Positions 10,376 to 19,390 are shown, counted from the stretch's first letter. The stretch is DNA of 64,000 nt from Microbacterium sp. (GCF_031178445.1 NZ_JAPSIY010000011.1:24717-88716); one strand, 5' to 3'. The notes: generated by a model from the letters alone, not told the origin. A program made the numbers and translations.

Positions 10376-13105
10376 ATGGACGCCACCACGATCGTGCTTC
10401 CCTCCCCGCCCGCGGAACCGCGCCGACCTCCGCTTCCGCTGCTCGCGGCCATCGTGCCTGTCATCGCCGGGGTCGTGCTCTGGCTGATCACCGGCTCGCT
10501 GTTCGCGCTGTGCTTCGCGGCGCTGGGGCCGCTGATGCTGATGGCGTCGTTCCTGGACGGCATGCGCGTGCGACGCCGCGAACGGCGCACCGGCCTGGCG
10601 GAGGCCACGGAGTCCTGGACCCGGGCCGAAGTTGAGCTCGAGCGTCTGCACAGGCAGGAGCATGAGAGCATCTGGCGGGCGAATCCGGATGCCGCAGGCT
10701 GTCTTGCCGAGCCTCCGCTGCGCGGACATCTCGACCCGGACCGGAACACCCTGATCGTGCTGGGACGAGGTGAGCGACCCAGCCGCGTCGGCGTCAGCGG
10801 TGCGGAGGATGAGCGTTCCCGGGCGTTCCGCGAAAGGGCGGCACGCCTGAGGGATGCGCCGATCACGGTGGCGATCGGCGGCGGGGTCTGCATCCGGGCG
10901 ACGGAACCCGTCGCGGCCGCTGTCGCCCGGGCGCTCACGACGCAGCTCTGCCTGCGCTTCGCGCCCGGGAGGCTCACGCTGGTCGGCGATCGCATCGACG
11001 CGTGGGGCCTGGAGAGATTCCCGCATGCGCGCCGGCGTCGCGGCGCTTTCCGGATCGCGATCGGCGACTCCGATGAGGCTGCGGATGCCTTCATCTGCGT
11101 CAGGCGGCCGGGGGAGGAGCCCCCTGATGGGGTGACGACCGTGCTTGACCTGTTGGCTCCGGCGCGTGCACGGCTGCGGACGCCCGAGGGCGTGTGCGAG
11201 CTGTCCGCCGAGGCGATGTCGGAGCAGCAGGCGAGGACGATCGCGGTGCACAGCGCCGACCGAGCGGCTGCAGGGGACGCCGTTCCAGCGCGCGTCGCGC
11301 TCGATGAGCTGCCGCAGGCGGGGCGGCGCGGGCTCTCGGCGGTCTTCTGTCACGGTGAACGCGAGCCGATGGCGATCGACCTCGTGGACGACGGCCCGCA
11401 CGCCGTCGTCACCGGCATGACCGGTACCGGCAAGAGCGAACTGCTGATCAGCTGGGTGGTCGGCATGGCGGCAGCGCACTCCCCGGACGATGTCGCGTTC
11501 GTGTTGATCGATTTCAAGGGCGGTACCGCCTTCGAACCGTTGCGACGGCTGCCTCATGTGGCCGCGGTCATCACCGACCTCGATGCCGAGGGAGCGCGTC
11601 GCGGCGTCGGAAGCCTCACGGCGGAGCTGCGCCGGCGGGAAGCGGAGCTCGCGGCCGCCGGGGCACGCGATGTGAGCGAGTGCCAGGGGCTCGCCCGCCT
11701 CGTCATCGTGGTGGACGAGTTCGCGGCGCTGCTCCAGGAGCATCCCGATCTGGCGGCGGTGTTCACGGATGTGGCGGCACGCGGCCGCGCACTCGGCATG
11801 CACCTGGTGCTCGGTACACAGCGCGCAAGCGGTGTCATCCGCGAGGCGCTGTCGGCGAACTGTCCGTTGCGAATCAGCCTTCGCGTCGCGGACACGGCGG
11901 ACAGCCGCCTGGTGATCGGATCCGCGGACGCGGCCGAGTTGCCAGGCGGCGAGGAGTCGCTCGGGATGGCGTTCGTGCGACGCCAGCGTGACATGAAGGC
12001 GCACGCGGTCCGCGTCGCGCTGACGGCACCGGCGATGCTCGATTCCGTTGCGCGCAAGTGGTCGTTCTCAGACGCGCCGCGGAGCCCGTGGCTTCCCCCG
12101 CTGCCCACTCAGCTGGCTCTGCCGGATTCGGAGGCCCTCCGGGCCGGTCGCGCGACGCCCGACCTGCATGCGGCGACGGCCACTGCGGTGTTGTTGGGCA
12201 TCGCAGACGAGCCGGAGCTCCAGCGTCAACCCTGGGTCGAGCTGCCTGCAGGCAGCGGCCTTGCGATCGTCGGCGGGCCGAGCTCGGGCAAGAGCACCGC
12301 GATCGCGTTGGCGGCGGAGCAGCGACCCGACGCCGTCGTCGTCCCGGCCGATCTCGAAACGGCGTGGGATGCGGTGGCCGAGCTCTCGGCGGGCAGGCAC
12401 GGCATCGTCCTCTGCGACGACCTCGATCTCCTCGCCTCCCAGTACCCGCCTGAGTACGCACAGCTCTTCCTGCAGCGATGGGAGAGCATCGTCCGGGCGC
12501 CGGCGGGAGCGATCGTGACCGTCTCGCGCGTCACCGGCCCCATCGCGCGCCTGCTCGACGCCCTGCCCCACCGTGCAGTGCTGCGGCTGAGCAGCAAGGT
12601 CGAGCACGTTGCCGCCGGCGGCGACGTCGATGCCTTCAGACGGGACCGGCCTGCCGGGCGCGCCTGGATGGACGGTCGCGAGGTGCAGATATGTCAGCCC
12701 TCCGACGTTCAGGAGGCATCGGACGAGAACACCGTGCACCTTGAGGCCTGGACACCCCGGCGAGCCCTCGCCGGTGTGGTCACGCTCTCCGCAGCGGCGA
12801 CGCGAGCGGAGCTGGCCGCGCGCCACCGCACCCACGAAGTGCTGGACCTCAGTGCGAGCGTCGAGTCGGCGTCGTCGTCTGCCGCGCGGCGCATCCTCGT
12901 GGGGGATCCGGAGCAGTGGCGAGGGCAGTGGGCGGTCCTGCAGGAGGTGCGATCCGCGGGTGAGCTGCTCGTCACAGCGGAGTGCGCGCCGGAGCTGCGT
13001 CAGCTGGCCGGGGTTCGCGAGCTGCCGCCGTACGCCCGAACCCATGCCGGCCGTGCGTGGGTGAGCGGGCAGGGGCGTCCGCCGCGGCGCGTGCGTCTCG
13101 CGTGA
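10376..13105 (+). CDS. FtsK/SpoIIIE-domain membrane ATPase, EccC/EssC-like
   Basis: 909 residues. Two hydrophobic helices lie at about residues 22-60 and a charged helical segment at 65-100. The first ATPase domain has Walker A GMTGTGKS at 347-354 and Walker B RLVIVVDEF near 441-449, followed by LGTQRASGVI. A second, weaker ATPase domain has GGPSSGKST near 633-641 and DDLDLL near 680. This layout (N-terminal membrane pair plus serial FtsK domains) resembles the EccC/EssC motor of type VII secretion rather than chromosomal FtsK, which has four helices and a gamma domain. No WXG100 (Esx), EccB, EccD or mycosin gene is in the window. Substrate and partners unknown. Confidence 0.85.
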   Translation: MDATTIVLPSPPAEPRRPPLPLLAAIVPVIAGVVLWLITGSLFALCFAALGPLMLMASFLDGMRVRRRERRTGLAEATESWTRAEVELERLHRQEHESIWRANPDAAGCLAEPPLRGHLDPDRNTLIVLGRGERPSRVGVSGAEDERSRAFRERAARLRDAPITVAIGGGVCIRATEPVAAAVARALTTQLCLRFAPGRLTLVGDRIDAWGLERFPHARRRRGAFRIAIGDSDEAADAFICVRRPGEEPPDGVTTVLDLLAPARARLRTPEGVCELSAEAMSEQQARTIAVHSADRAAAGDAVPARVALDELPQAGRRGLSAVFCHGEREPMAIDLVDDGPHAVVTGMTGTGKSELLISWVVGMAAAHSPDDVAFVLIDFKGGTAFEPLRRLPHVAAVITDLDAEGARRGVGSLTAELRRREAELAAAGARDVSECQGLARLVIVVDEFAALLQEHPDLAAVFTDVAARGRALGMHLVLGTQRASGVIREALSANCPLRISLRVADTADSRLVIGSADAAELPGGEESLGMAFVRRQRDMKAHAVRVALTAPAMLDSVARKWSFSDAPRSPWLPPLPTQLALPDSEALRAGRATPDLHAATATAVLLGIADEPELQRQPWVELPAGSGLAIVGGPSSGKSTAIALAAEQRPDAVVVPADLETAWDAVAELSAGRHGIVLCDDLDLLASQYPPEYAQLFLQRWESIVRAPAGAIVTVSRVTGPIARLLDALPHRAVLRLSSKVEHVAAGGDVDAFRRDRPAGRAWMDGREVQICQPSDVQEASDENTVHLEAWTPRRALAGVVTLSAAATRAELAARHRTHEVLDLSASVESASSSAARRILVGDPEQWRGQWAVLQEVRSAGELLVTAECAPELRQLAGVRELPPYARTHAGRAWVSGQGRPPRRVRLA

Positions 13106-13115
13106 CCGCACCCGC

Positions 13116-13134
13116 CGCGCCAGCACACGGCGCG
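13116..13134. terminator. Weak bidirectional hairpin between convergent genes
   Basis: CGCGCC / GGCGCG around a 7-base loop, flanked by outer GCACC / GGTGC, in the 37-base gap between the ATPase gene and the convergent asparaginase gene. Confidence 0.4.
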
Positions 13135-13142
13135 ACGGTGCC

Positions 13143-14138
13143 TCAGATGCCGGCTCCAGCGCGGATCGCGCCCACGGGCAGGCCTCCGCCGAGTACTTCG
13201 AGAGGAAGCGCGGCGGACAGAGCATCGACATCGGCCTCCGCGATCGCTCCCGCCCGCGCGAGCAGCATCGCCGCGACGACTGTCGCCGCGCGACCGGATC
13301 CGTCGAGCATCTTCAGCGCCACGGATGTGCCGTCCGGGGCGACCATGACCATCACGCCCTCAGCACCGCCCTTGGCGAACACGCCGAGTCTCTCGATGGC
13401 GATGGTGTCCGGCTCGCCGGGGCCGCCGATCGTCCACGGGTTCTCCCGTACCGCGCGCACCAGCGTCCCGGCGACCCGGTGCAGCGCGAACGGCGAACGT
13501 TCGGATGCCGAGCCGATGCGGTGCACGCCGCGGGCCAGCCCGGTCAGCGTAATGGCGTGCACAGGCGCGCCGCAGCCGTCCACGGAGGTGTGCGCGATCT
13601 TCTCTCCGGTGAGGCGTTCCACGACCTCACGTATGTGCAGCTGAAGAGGATGGCTCGAATCGAGGTAGCCGTCAGTCGCCCACCCGGTGGCCACGCAGGC
13701 GCGCAGCATCAGGGCGTGCTTGCCCGAGCAGTTCATGCGGATCCGGGCCTCACCGGCGTGGTCGGCGATCATCTCGCGGCGAGTGCCGGCATGCGAAGGC
13801 CATGCCGGCGGACAGGCCAGGTCATCCTCGTTGAGGCCACCGGCGGCGAGCATCTCCCGAACCACCTCGACATGTCGGTCGGTGCCCGAGTGGCTGGCGG
13901 TACCGAGCGCGAGCTGCTCCCCGTCCAGTGCCGCGCCGGCGGTCACGCACGCGACGGCCTGCAGAGGCTTCAGGCTCGAACGCGGCAGGATCAGCGCATC
14001 CGGATCGCCGTGTCGTGCGACCACTTCGCCCTCGGAGGAGAGCACGACCGCCGAACCGGCATGACGTGATTCCACGAAGCCGCTCCGCTCCACGATCGCG
14101 AGTTCGACGGCATCCGCAACTTTGAAGGTCTCCAGCAC
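13143..14138 (-). CDS. Asparaginase, type II/Rhizobium-like family
   Basis: 331 residues, a member of the asparaginase_II family (Pfam Asparaginase_II), distinct from the E. coli AnsA/B fold. Conserved blocks: LPRSSLKPLQAVA (the usual R-S-x-x-K-P-x-Q), ASHSGTDRHVEVV, MNCSGKHALML, VDGCGAPVHAITL. The likely reaction is L-Asn to L-Asp plus ammonia in the cytoplasm. Two in-frame GTGs are possible at 14141 and 14138; I choose 14138 because a TAAGCT -10 sits exactly 6 bases upstream, as in the neighbouring genes. Divergent from the OsmC gene. Confidence 0.88.
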   Translation of the reverse strand: MLETFKVADAVELAIVERSGFVESRHAGSAVVLSSEGEVVARHGDPDALILPRSSLKPLQAVACVTAGAALDGEQLALGTASHSGTDRHVEVVREMLAAGGLNEDDLACPPAWPSHAGTRREMIADHAGEARIRMNCSGKHALMLRACVATGWATDGYLDSSHPLQLHIREVVERLTGEKIAHTSVDGCGAPVHAITLTGLARGVHRIGSASERSPFALHRVAGTLVRAVRENPWTIGGPGEPDTIAIERLGVFAKGGAEGVMVMVAPDGTSVALKMLDGSGRAATVVAAMLLARAGAIAEADVDALSAALPLEVLGGGLPVGAIRAGAGI

Positions 14139-14144
14139 CACACC

Positions 14145-14179
14145 AGCTTATGGGCCGTGTCAGCGCTGCGTGGCAGACT
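14145..14179. promoter_or_regulatory. Divergent leaderless promoters, asparaginase and OsmC
   Basis: Minus strand TAAGCT (14145-14150) is 6 bases from the GTG at 14138. Plus strand CAGACT (14174-14179) is 6 bases from the ATG at 14186. The two -10 boxes are 23 bases apart, so the promoters overlap. Confidence 0.55.
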
Positions 14180-14185
14180 GACGGC

Positions 14186-14668
14186 ATGGCTCAGCATCCA
14201 CTCGGAGAACACCGCTACGCCCTCACAGCCACCTGGACGGGGAACCGCGGCACCGGCACCAGCGGATACCGCGACTACGCACGCGACGTGACCGTCAGCA
14301 TCGACGGCAAGCCAGAGCTCCTCGCATCCGCCGACCGGCCGTTCCGCGGAGACGCCACGCGATGGAATCCCGAGGACCTGCTCCTGGCAGCGCTGGCCGA
14401 ATGCCACCTGCTGTCGTATCTGCACGCCTGTGTGACGGCCGGGGTGGTCGTCACCGCCTACAGCGACGATGCCACCGGCGTCATGCGCGAGGACGGCAGA
14501 GGCGGCGGCTCCTTCACCGAGGTGAGGCTCCGTCCACGCGTGACGGTCGCCGACGCATCGATGATCGAGGCTGCCGAACGAGCTCACGCGCAGGCGAACG
14601 AGTGGTGCTTCATCGCGAACTCGGTGAACTTTCCCGTGCTGCACGAAGCGACGGTCGTCGCCGCCTGA
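14186..14668 (+). CDS. OsmC family protein
   Basis: 160 residues. OsmC/Ohr-fold proteins are cytoplasmic thiol peroxidases for organic hydroperoxides. The conserved region ALAECHLLSYLHACVTAGV carries two cysteines separated as in the OsmC/YhfA-like branch; the N-terminal HRYALTATWTGNRG is the usual first strand. The ATG at 14186 is preferred over 14150 because the family begins here and a CAGACT -10 lies 6 bases upstream. Confidence 0.85.
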   Translation: MAQHPLGEHRYALTATWTGNRGTGTSGYRDYARDVTVSIDGKPELLASADRPFRGDATRWNPEDLLLAALAECHLLSYLHACVTAGVVVTAYSDDATGVMREDGRGGGSFTEVRLRPRVTVADASMIEAAERAHAQANEWCFIANSVNFPVLHEATVVAA

Positions 14669-14702
14669 CTGGATGCCGGCTGCGCCCGGAGCGGGGTGCG
14701 GG

Positions 14703-15482
14703 TCAGCGCCGCTCGTGCGGCAGCGCCTGCTTGAGCTTCTCGATGGCGCCTTGAGCGGGCGGCTCGTTGTACACCCCGGCGAGCTCCTGACCGGACAGTT
14801 GATGGATCGCCGCCATGATCTCGTCCGTCGCCAGCCGACGGGCCTTGCCGCTGGTCGCAGGGCCGTGCCTTGAGACGTCGATCGGCTCGCCGAAACGCAC
14901 CGTGACCTTCTCTTTCAGGGAGGGCAGCTTCGCGCCGACCGGCATCACCCGATCGGTGCCGGTGAGACCCACGGGGACGACGGGGGCTCCGGTCTGGAGC
15001 GCCAGGAACGCCACCCCTGTGCGTCCTTTGTACAGGCGGCCGTCGGTCGAGCGGGTGCCCTCCGGATAGAGCGCCACAGCGAGACCTTCCTCGAGCAGCT
15101 GCCGCTGCTGATCGAGGGCGTCGAGCGCCGCCTGGCCCGCACCGCGGCGCACCGGGATGGCGCCGACGGAGGTGAAGAATCCGCGCGACAGGGCGCCGGA
15201 GAATCCGCTGCCCTCGAAGTAGCTCGACTTCGCGAGGAAGTGCACCGGCCGGGGCGCGGCGACCGGGATGGCCATGGAATCGATGAACGACAGATGATTG
15301 CTGGCGAGGATGACGGCGCCGGTGCGCGGCACGTTGTCGCGACCTTCGATGCGAGGGCGATAGACGGCACGCGCGAGCGGGGCGGCGATCATGCGGCCGA
15401 CAGCGTAGCGGAGGCCTGCTCTGCGCGGTACGGGAGCCCCGGTTGACTCGACGTCGGATGGAGCCTGCTGCTCAGAGATCAT
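14703..15482 (-). CDS. plsC: 1-acyl-sn-glycerol-3-phosphate acyltransferase
   Basis: 259 residues, phospholipid biosynthesis: acylates lysophosphatidate to phosphatidate at the membrane. The HX4D catalytic motif is NHLSFID; the acceptor-binding motif is LYPEGTRS, with FTSVGAIPVRR between them and VPVGLTG after. The family is normally 230-260 residues. The ATG at 15482 lies 6 bases after a TAAGCT -10 box. Several paralogues usually occur in actinobacteria, so substrate preference is not certain. Confidence 0.9.
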   Translation of the reverse strand: MISEQQAPSDVESTGAPVPRRAGLRYAVGRMIAAPLARAVYRPRIEGRDNVPRTGAVILASNHLSFIDSMAIPVAAPRPVHFLAKSSYFEGSGFSGALSRGFFTSVGAIPVRRGAGQAALDALDQQRQLLEEGLAVALYPEGTRSTDGRLYKGRTGVAFLALQTGAPVVPVGLTGTDRVMPVGAKLPSLKEKVTVRFGEPIDVSRHGPATSGKARRLATDEIMAAIHQLSGQELAGVYNEPPAQGAIEKLKQALPHERR

Positions 15483-15488
15483 CAGAAA

Positions 15489-15494
15489 AGCTTA
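15489..15494 (-). promoter_or_regulatory. Leaderless -10 (TAAGCT) for plsC
   Basis: TAAGCT, then TTTCTG, then the ATG of plsC on the minus strand. Confidence 0.55.
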
Positions 15495-15640
15495 GACGCG
15501 CGCACATTCCTCGAGCGGAATGACCGTCGGTGGTGTGCGCAGGCACGCCCCAGCGGCGTGTCGACGACTGGCGTTCAGCATGGCCAAAGCCGAATGCGCG
15601 AAGATGGGAGCTTCCCGTTCTCGAACAGAGGTCTCTCACC

Positions 15641-16630
15641 GTGCGTATGCGTCCCCTCGCCGTCCTGTCCACCGTCGCCGTCTCGGCCGTCGTGCTCGCC
15701 GGTTGCGCGGGAAGCCCGGAGGGAGCCGAGACGCCGGACCCGACGTCCTCCTCGTCCCAGGAATGCCTGGTCGACGCGCAGCCTGGCGCCGGCTCCGACG
15801 CGATCAAGGTGACGGGGGAGGGACTCGACGCCAAGGTCGAGGTTCCCGAAGGCACCGAGTTCGACGACGTGCAGCGCACGATCCTGAAGGAGGGCGACGG
15901 CGACGAGGTGCAGGCCGGCGACTTCATCTCGATCCGCTACCAGGTGGTGGAAGCAGACACGAACAAGGTCGTCGAGACGTCGGAGCGCGGCGCGGACGGT
16001 GTGCTGCCGATGCTGCTCGACCCGGCCAACGCGCAGCGTCAGATCGTCGACTCGACCCAGTCACCCGTGTTCATCGCGGCTGCGGAGTGCGCACCGCTGG
16101 GTTCGGAGATGGTACTGGCGCTTCCGGGCCAGGAGGGGCAGGGCGCGATCGTCGTGTACATGCAGACGATCGAGAAGCTGCCCACGACGGCATCCGGCGA
16201 CGACACGGAGGCGCCGGAAGGCATGGCGACCGTGAAGCTCGCGAAGGACGGCGCCCCGTCGGTGTCGATCCCCAGTGACGACGCACCCGGCGAGACCGTC
16301 ATCGGGGTGCTCAAGCAGGGCGAAGGGCCGAAGGTGGGCGAAGGCGACCTGGTCACCGTCCAGTACCTCGGTGTCAAGTGGAGCGACGGGACCGAGTTCG
16401 ACTCGTCGTGGAGCCGCGACGCAGCTCCCAGCCAGTTCCAGACCACCGGCGTGGTCACCGGCTTCCGTAAGGCACTCGAGGGCCAGCAGGTCGGTTCGCA
16501 AGTGCTGGTCGAGATCCCGCCGGCCGAAGGATACGGCGCGAGCAAGGGCCACGAGCTCGAGAAGGAGACGCTGGTCTTCGTCGTCGACATCTTGGGCACC
16601 ACACCGCTGCTCTCCGCACCCGTCGAGTGA
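15641..16630 (+). CDS. Tandem FKBP-type peptidyl-prolyl isomerase lipoprotein
   Basis: 329 residues, exported and lipid-anchored: signal peptide MRMRPLAVLSTVAVS with lipobox LAGC, Cys22. GTG 15641 is chosen because AGAGG lies 9 bases upstream; ATG 15647 two codons later is the alternative. The C-terminal domain (about residues 205-320) is a full FKBP fold with VTVQYLGVKWSDGTEFDSSW and VLVEIPPAEGYG. A preceding domain (about 65-180) has the same start pattern (DFISIRYQVVEADTNKVV) but lacks the active-site aromatics and ends differently, so it looks like a decayed FKBP copy. Likely an extracytoplasmic folding factor. Confidence 0.88.
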   Translation: MRMRPLAVLSTVAVSAVVLAGCAGSPEGAETPDPTSSSSQECLVDAQPGAGSDAIKVTGEGLDAKVEVPEGTEFDDVQRTILKEGDGDEVQAGDFISIRYQVVEADTNKVVETSERGADGVLPMLLDPANAQRQIVDSTQSPVFIAAAECAPLGSEMVLALPGQEGQGAIVVYMQTIEKLPTTASGDDTEAPEGMATVKLAKDGAPSVSIPSDDAPGETVIGVLKQGEGPKVGEGDLVTVQYLGVKWSDGTEFDSSWSRDAAPSQFQTTGVVTGFRKALEGQQVGSQVLVEIPPAEGYGASKGHELEKETLVFVVDILGTTPLLSAPVE

Positions 16631-16654
16631 GCAGTGCGGAGCCGCCGCGCGGCA

Positions 16655-16660
16655 TAGGCT
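16655..16660 (+). promoter_or_regulatory. Leaderless -10 (TAGGCT) for dxr
   Basis: TAGGCT, GAAGTC, then ATG at 16667. There is no Shine-Dalgarno in the spacer beyond the weak GAAG. Confidence 0.6.
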
Positions 16661-16666
16661 GAAGTC

Positions 16667-17752
16667 ATGCGTCGCGTCATCGTCCTCGGCTCCACCGGTT
16701 CCATCGGCACACAGGCGCTCGATGTGATCCGCTCACATCCGCGTCGTTTCGAGCTGGTCGGCATCGCGGCAGGTACCAACGCCGAAGCGGTGGCCGCACA
16801 GGCGGCGGAGTTCCAGGTCGAGCACACGGCGCTCGGCGCCACCGAGGCGGAGCAGCTGGTGCGGGACGTCGAGGCGGATGTCGTGCTCAACGCGATAACG
16901 GGATCGATCGGACTCGGATCCACGCTCGCTGCGCTCCAGGCGGGACGCACGCTCGCGCTCGCCAACAAGGAGTCGCTGATCGTCGGCGGTGCACTCGTGC
17001 AGGCCGCGGCCGCCGCCGATCAGATCGTGCCGGTGGATTCCGAGCACTCCGCGCTGGCGCAGGCGTTGCGTTCCGGCACGCGCGACGAGGTGCGCCGGCT
17101 CGTGGTCACGGCATCCGGCGGGCCGTTCCGCGGCCGCACGCGCGCCGAGCTCACGGACGTCACGCCCGCCGAAGCCCTGGCGCACCCGACCTGGGACATG
17201 GGCCGCGTCGTGACGACGAACTCCGCGACGCTGGTCAACAAGGGGCTCGAGGTGATCGAGGCACACCTGCTGTTCGACGTGCCCTACGACGACATCGAAG
17301 TGGTCGTGCATCCTCAGTCCATCGTCCACTCGATGGTCGAGTTCGTCGACGGCTCCACGATCGCGCAGGCCTCCCCGCCAGACATGCGGCTGCCGATCTC
17401 TCTCGGACTCGACTGGCCGCACCGCGTCGGCGGGGTGGGCCGCCCGCTCGACTGGCGTGAGGCGACCAGCTGGACCTTCGAGCCGCTCGACGACGAAGCG
17501 TTCCCCGCGGTGGCGCTGGCTAAGGCCGTCGGGCGCGCCGGTGGGACATTCCCCGCGGTGTACAACGCGGCCAACGAACAGGCGGTGGACGCATTCCACG
17601 AAGGTCGCCTGCCGTTCCTGGGTATCGTCGACACCATCGACCGTGTCATCGACGCCCATGACGCCCCCGACGAGCTCACGGTCGAGACTCTCGCCGAAAC
17701 GGAGCGCTGGGCACGCGAGAAGGCGGACTCCCTCATCGCTCGTGCCGCGTAG
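16667..17752 (+). CDS. dxr: 1-deoxy-D-xylulose 5-phosphate reductoisomerase
   Basis: 361 residues, second step of the MEP isoprenoid pathway: DXP to MEP with NADPH and a divalent metal. The NADPH loop [14 protein letters not shown] is at the N-terminus, [11 protein letters not shown] follows, and the metal-binding [12 protein letters not shown] is intact, as are the flexible-loop region (HPTWDMGR) and [10 protein letters not shown]. ispG of the same pathway lies 5.8 kb downstream, and the window encodes no mevalonate enzymes. Confidence 0.97.
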   Translation: MRRVIVLGSTGSIGTQALDVIRSHPRRFELVGIAAGTNAEAVAAQAAEFQVEHTALGATEAEQLVRDVEADVVLNAITGSIGLGSTLAALQAGRTLALANKESLIVGGALVQAAAAADQIVPVDSEHSALAQALRSGTRDEVRRLVVTASGGPFRGRTRAELTDVTPAEALAHPTWDMGRVVTTNSATLVNKGLEVIEAHLLFDVPYDDIEVVVHPQSIVHSMVEFVDGSTIAQASPPDMRLPISLGLDWPHRVGGVGRPLDWREATSWTFEPLDDEAFPAVALAKAVGRAGGTFPAVYNAANEQAVDAFHEGRLPFLGIVDTIDRVIDAHDAPDELTVETLAETERWAREKADSLIARAA

Positions 17753-17761
17753 CGGCCAGGG

Positions 17762-19381
17762 TCAGTCTTCGTCGGGGTACGGCACGGGCCAGTGCGGGGC
17801 CGGCACCGGCCACCCTGCCGCCTTCAGAGCGCGACGCGCCAGCTCGCGGGCCGAGTACGGAGTGCGCACGCCGCGGATGTCGCGGTAGTCCTGGTGACCC
17901 GGCCCTGCCCACAGGATCGCATCGCCATCGCCGACAAGGCTGACGGCCGCTTCGATCGCCTTCTCGGGTGGTGAGAACTCGTGGATCTGCGCATCGGGAC
18001 GCGCTCGCCTGGCGCCCTCGATCAGTGTCGCCCTGATCGATGCCGGGTCCTCGAAACGGGGGTGATGATCGGTGATCACCAGGATGTCACTGCCCTCCAC
18101 GGCGGTGCGCGCCATGTCGAAGCGCTTGGTCGCGTCGCGGTCGCCGTCGGCGCCGAAGAGCATGAGCACCTTGCCAGGTGTGACACGTCGCACCGCTGCG
18201 AGCGTCTTCTCGAACGCGTCGGGGGAGTGGCCGAAGTCCACGTACACCGCCGGGCCCGTCTCGCCGGAGATGAACTGGGTCCGTCCGGGGAGGTGCGCCA
18301 CGATCTGTCCGTCGCGCTCGAACGCGTTCGCGATGCGCTCCCAGGCGTACCCGGCCTCGAGCAGCATGACGATCGCGAGGCCGGCGTTCGCCGCCATGTG
18401 CTGGCCGATCACCGGGACCATGGTCGTGAGCGTGCGACCGTCGTTGCCGGTGAGGGTGAAGACGGTGCCGCTCTGGCGCTCGTCCTCGATTGTGACGACC
18501 CAGTCGGCGGCCGCCGCGGCGACCGGATCCGCGGCGATCGAGGGCGTTCCGATGGTCACGACGGGAATGCCGGAGCGCTCGACGACTCGTGCGCCGGACG
18601 GTGAGTCCAGGCTGACCACAGCGCGACGCGCCCGCTCGGGCGTGAACAGCGGCAGCTTCGCCTCGAAGTACTCCTCCATGTCGGCGTAGTCGTCGAGGTG
18701 ATCGTGGGACAGGTTCGTGAACCCGGCGACGTCGAACACGATTCCGTCGACGCGGTGCCGGGAGAGGGCCTGGGCGCTGACTTCGACGGCGACGGCCTCG
18801 ACGTCTCGCTCACGCATCAGCGCGAGCAGGGCGTGCATCTCGGAAGCCTCAGGCGTGGTCAACCGCGAGACGATCACCTGACCGGCGATGTGACGCTCAG
18901 CCGTCGATGACAGCCCCGACACGATCCCGAGCTGGTCGAACATCCCCTGCAGCAGGTGCGAGACGCTCGTCTTGCCGTTCGTTCCCGTAGTGCCGAACAG
19001 CAGCGGCAGCCGGTCGTCCGCCCCGGTGCGGTAGACCCACGCGCTCAGCTCGCCGAGCACGCCCCGCGGGTCGTCGACGACGACGATAGGAAGACCCGCG
19101 GATGCCGCGATGCCGGCCCCCGCCTCATCCGTGATGATCGCGACAGCGCCCTGGTCGGCTGCGGTCTGCGCCAGCTCGGCACCGTGGCGGTTGACGCCGC
19201 GGATCGCTACGAACGCCTCGCCGGCACGCAGGTCGGCGGTCGCGAGGGTGATGCCGCTCAGCACGACGTCCGCGACATCGCCGCGGACCTCTCGTGCGAA
19301 GCGGTCGGCGAGCTCGGCCAGGGCGCGACGGGGTGGGTCGGCGGGGCGGAGCACGGGAGGCAGGCTCGGCTGATCAGTCAT
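17762..19381 (-). CDS. murE: UDP-MurNAc-tripeptide synthetase (Mur ligase)
   Basis: 539 residues, cytoplasmic ATP-dependent ligase that adds residue 3 to UDP-MurNAc-L-Ala-D-Glu. The three Mur domains are present: N-terminal DVVLSGITLATADLRAGEAFVA, central GTTGTNGKTSVSH, C-terminal GADGDRDATKR. The residue-3 specificity motif, DNPR in meso-DAP enzymes, reads HHPR here (VITDHHPRFEDP). Microbacteriaceae use Lys, Orn, DAB or Hse at position 3 instead of meso-DAP, which fits. It lies outside any division/cell-wall cluster, convergent with dxr (9-base gap). No leaderless -10 is seen; the start codon is inside an inverted repeat. Confidence 0.93.
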   Translation of the reverse strand: MTDQPSLPPVLRPADPPRRALAELADRFAREVRGDVADVVLSGITLATADLRAGEAFVAIRGVNRHGAELAQTAADQGAVAIITDEAGAGIAASAGLPIVVVDDPRGVLGELSAWVYRTGADDRLPLLFGTTGTNGKTSVSHLLQGMFDQLGIVSGLSSTAERHIAGQVIVSRLTTPEASEMHALLALMRERDVEAVAVEVSAQALSRHRVDGIVFDVAGFTNLSHDHLDDYADMEEYFEAKLPLFTPERARRAVVSLDSPSGARVVERSGIPVVTIGTPSIAADPVAAAAADWVVTIEDERQSGTVFTLTGNDGRTLTTMVPVIGQHMAANAGLAIVMLLEAGYAWERIANAFERDGQIVAHLPGRTQFISGETGPAVYVDFGHSPDAFEKTLAAVRRVTPGKVLMLFGADGDRDATKRFDMARTAVEGSDILVITDHHPRFEDPASIRATLIEGARRARPDAQIHEFSPPEKAIEAAVSLVGDGDAILWAGPGHQDYRDIRGVRTPYSARELARRALKAAGWPVPAPHWPVPYPDED

Positions 19382-19390
19382 AGCTGATCA
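19371..19390. repeat. Inverted repeat spanning the murE start codon
   Basis: TGATCAG, six bases, CTGATCA; the minus-strand ATG (19381-19379) lies in the loop. It could be a protein-binding site or an mRNA hairpin that hides the start. No known regulator is assigned. Confidence 0.5.

Noticed and set aside
10376..13105. Chromosome-segregation FtsK
   Set aside because: Only two N-terminal helices, two ATPase modules and no gamma domain, unlike FtsK of actinobacteria.
9526..14141. Complete type VII secretion locus around the EccC-like ATPase
   Set aside because: No small WXG100-type ORF, EccB, EccD, EccE or mycosin sequence is seen on either strand in the flanking genes.
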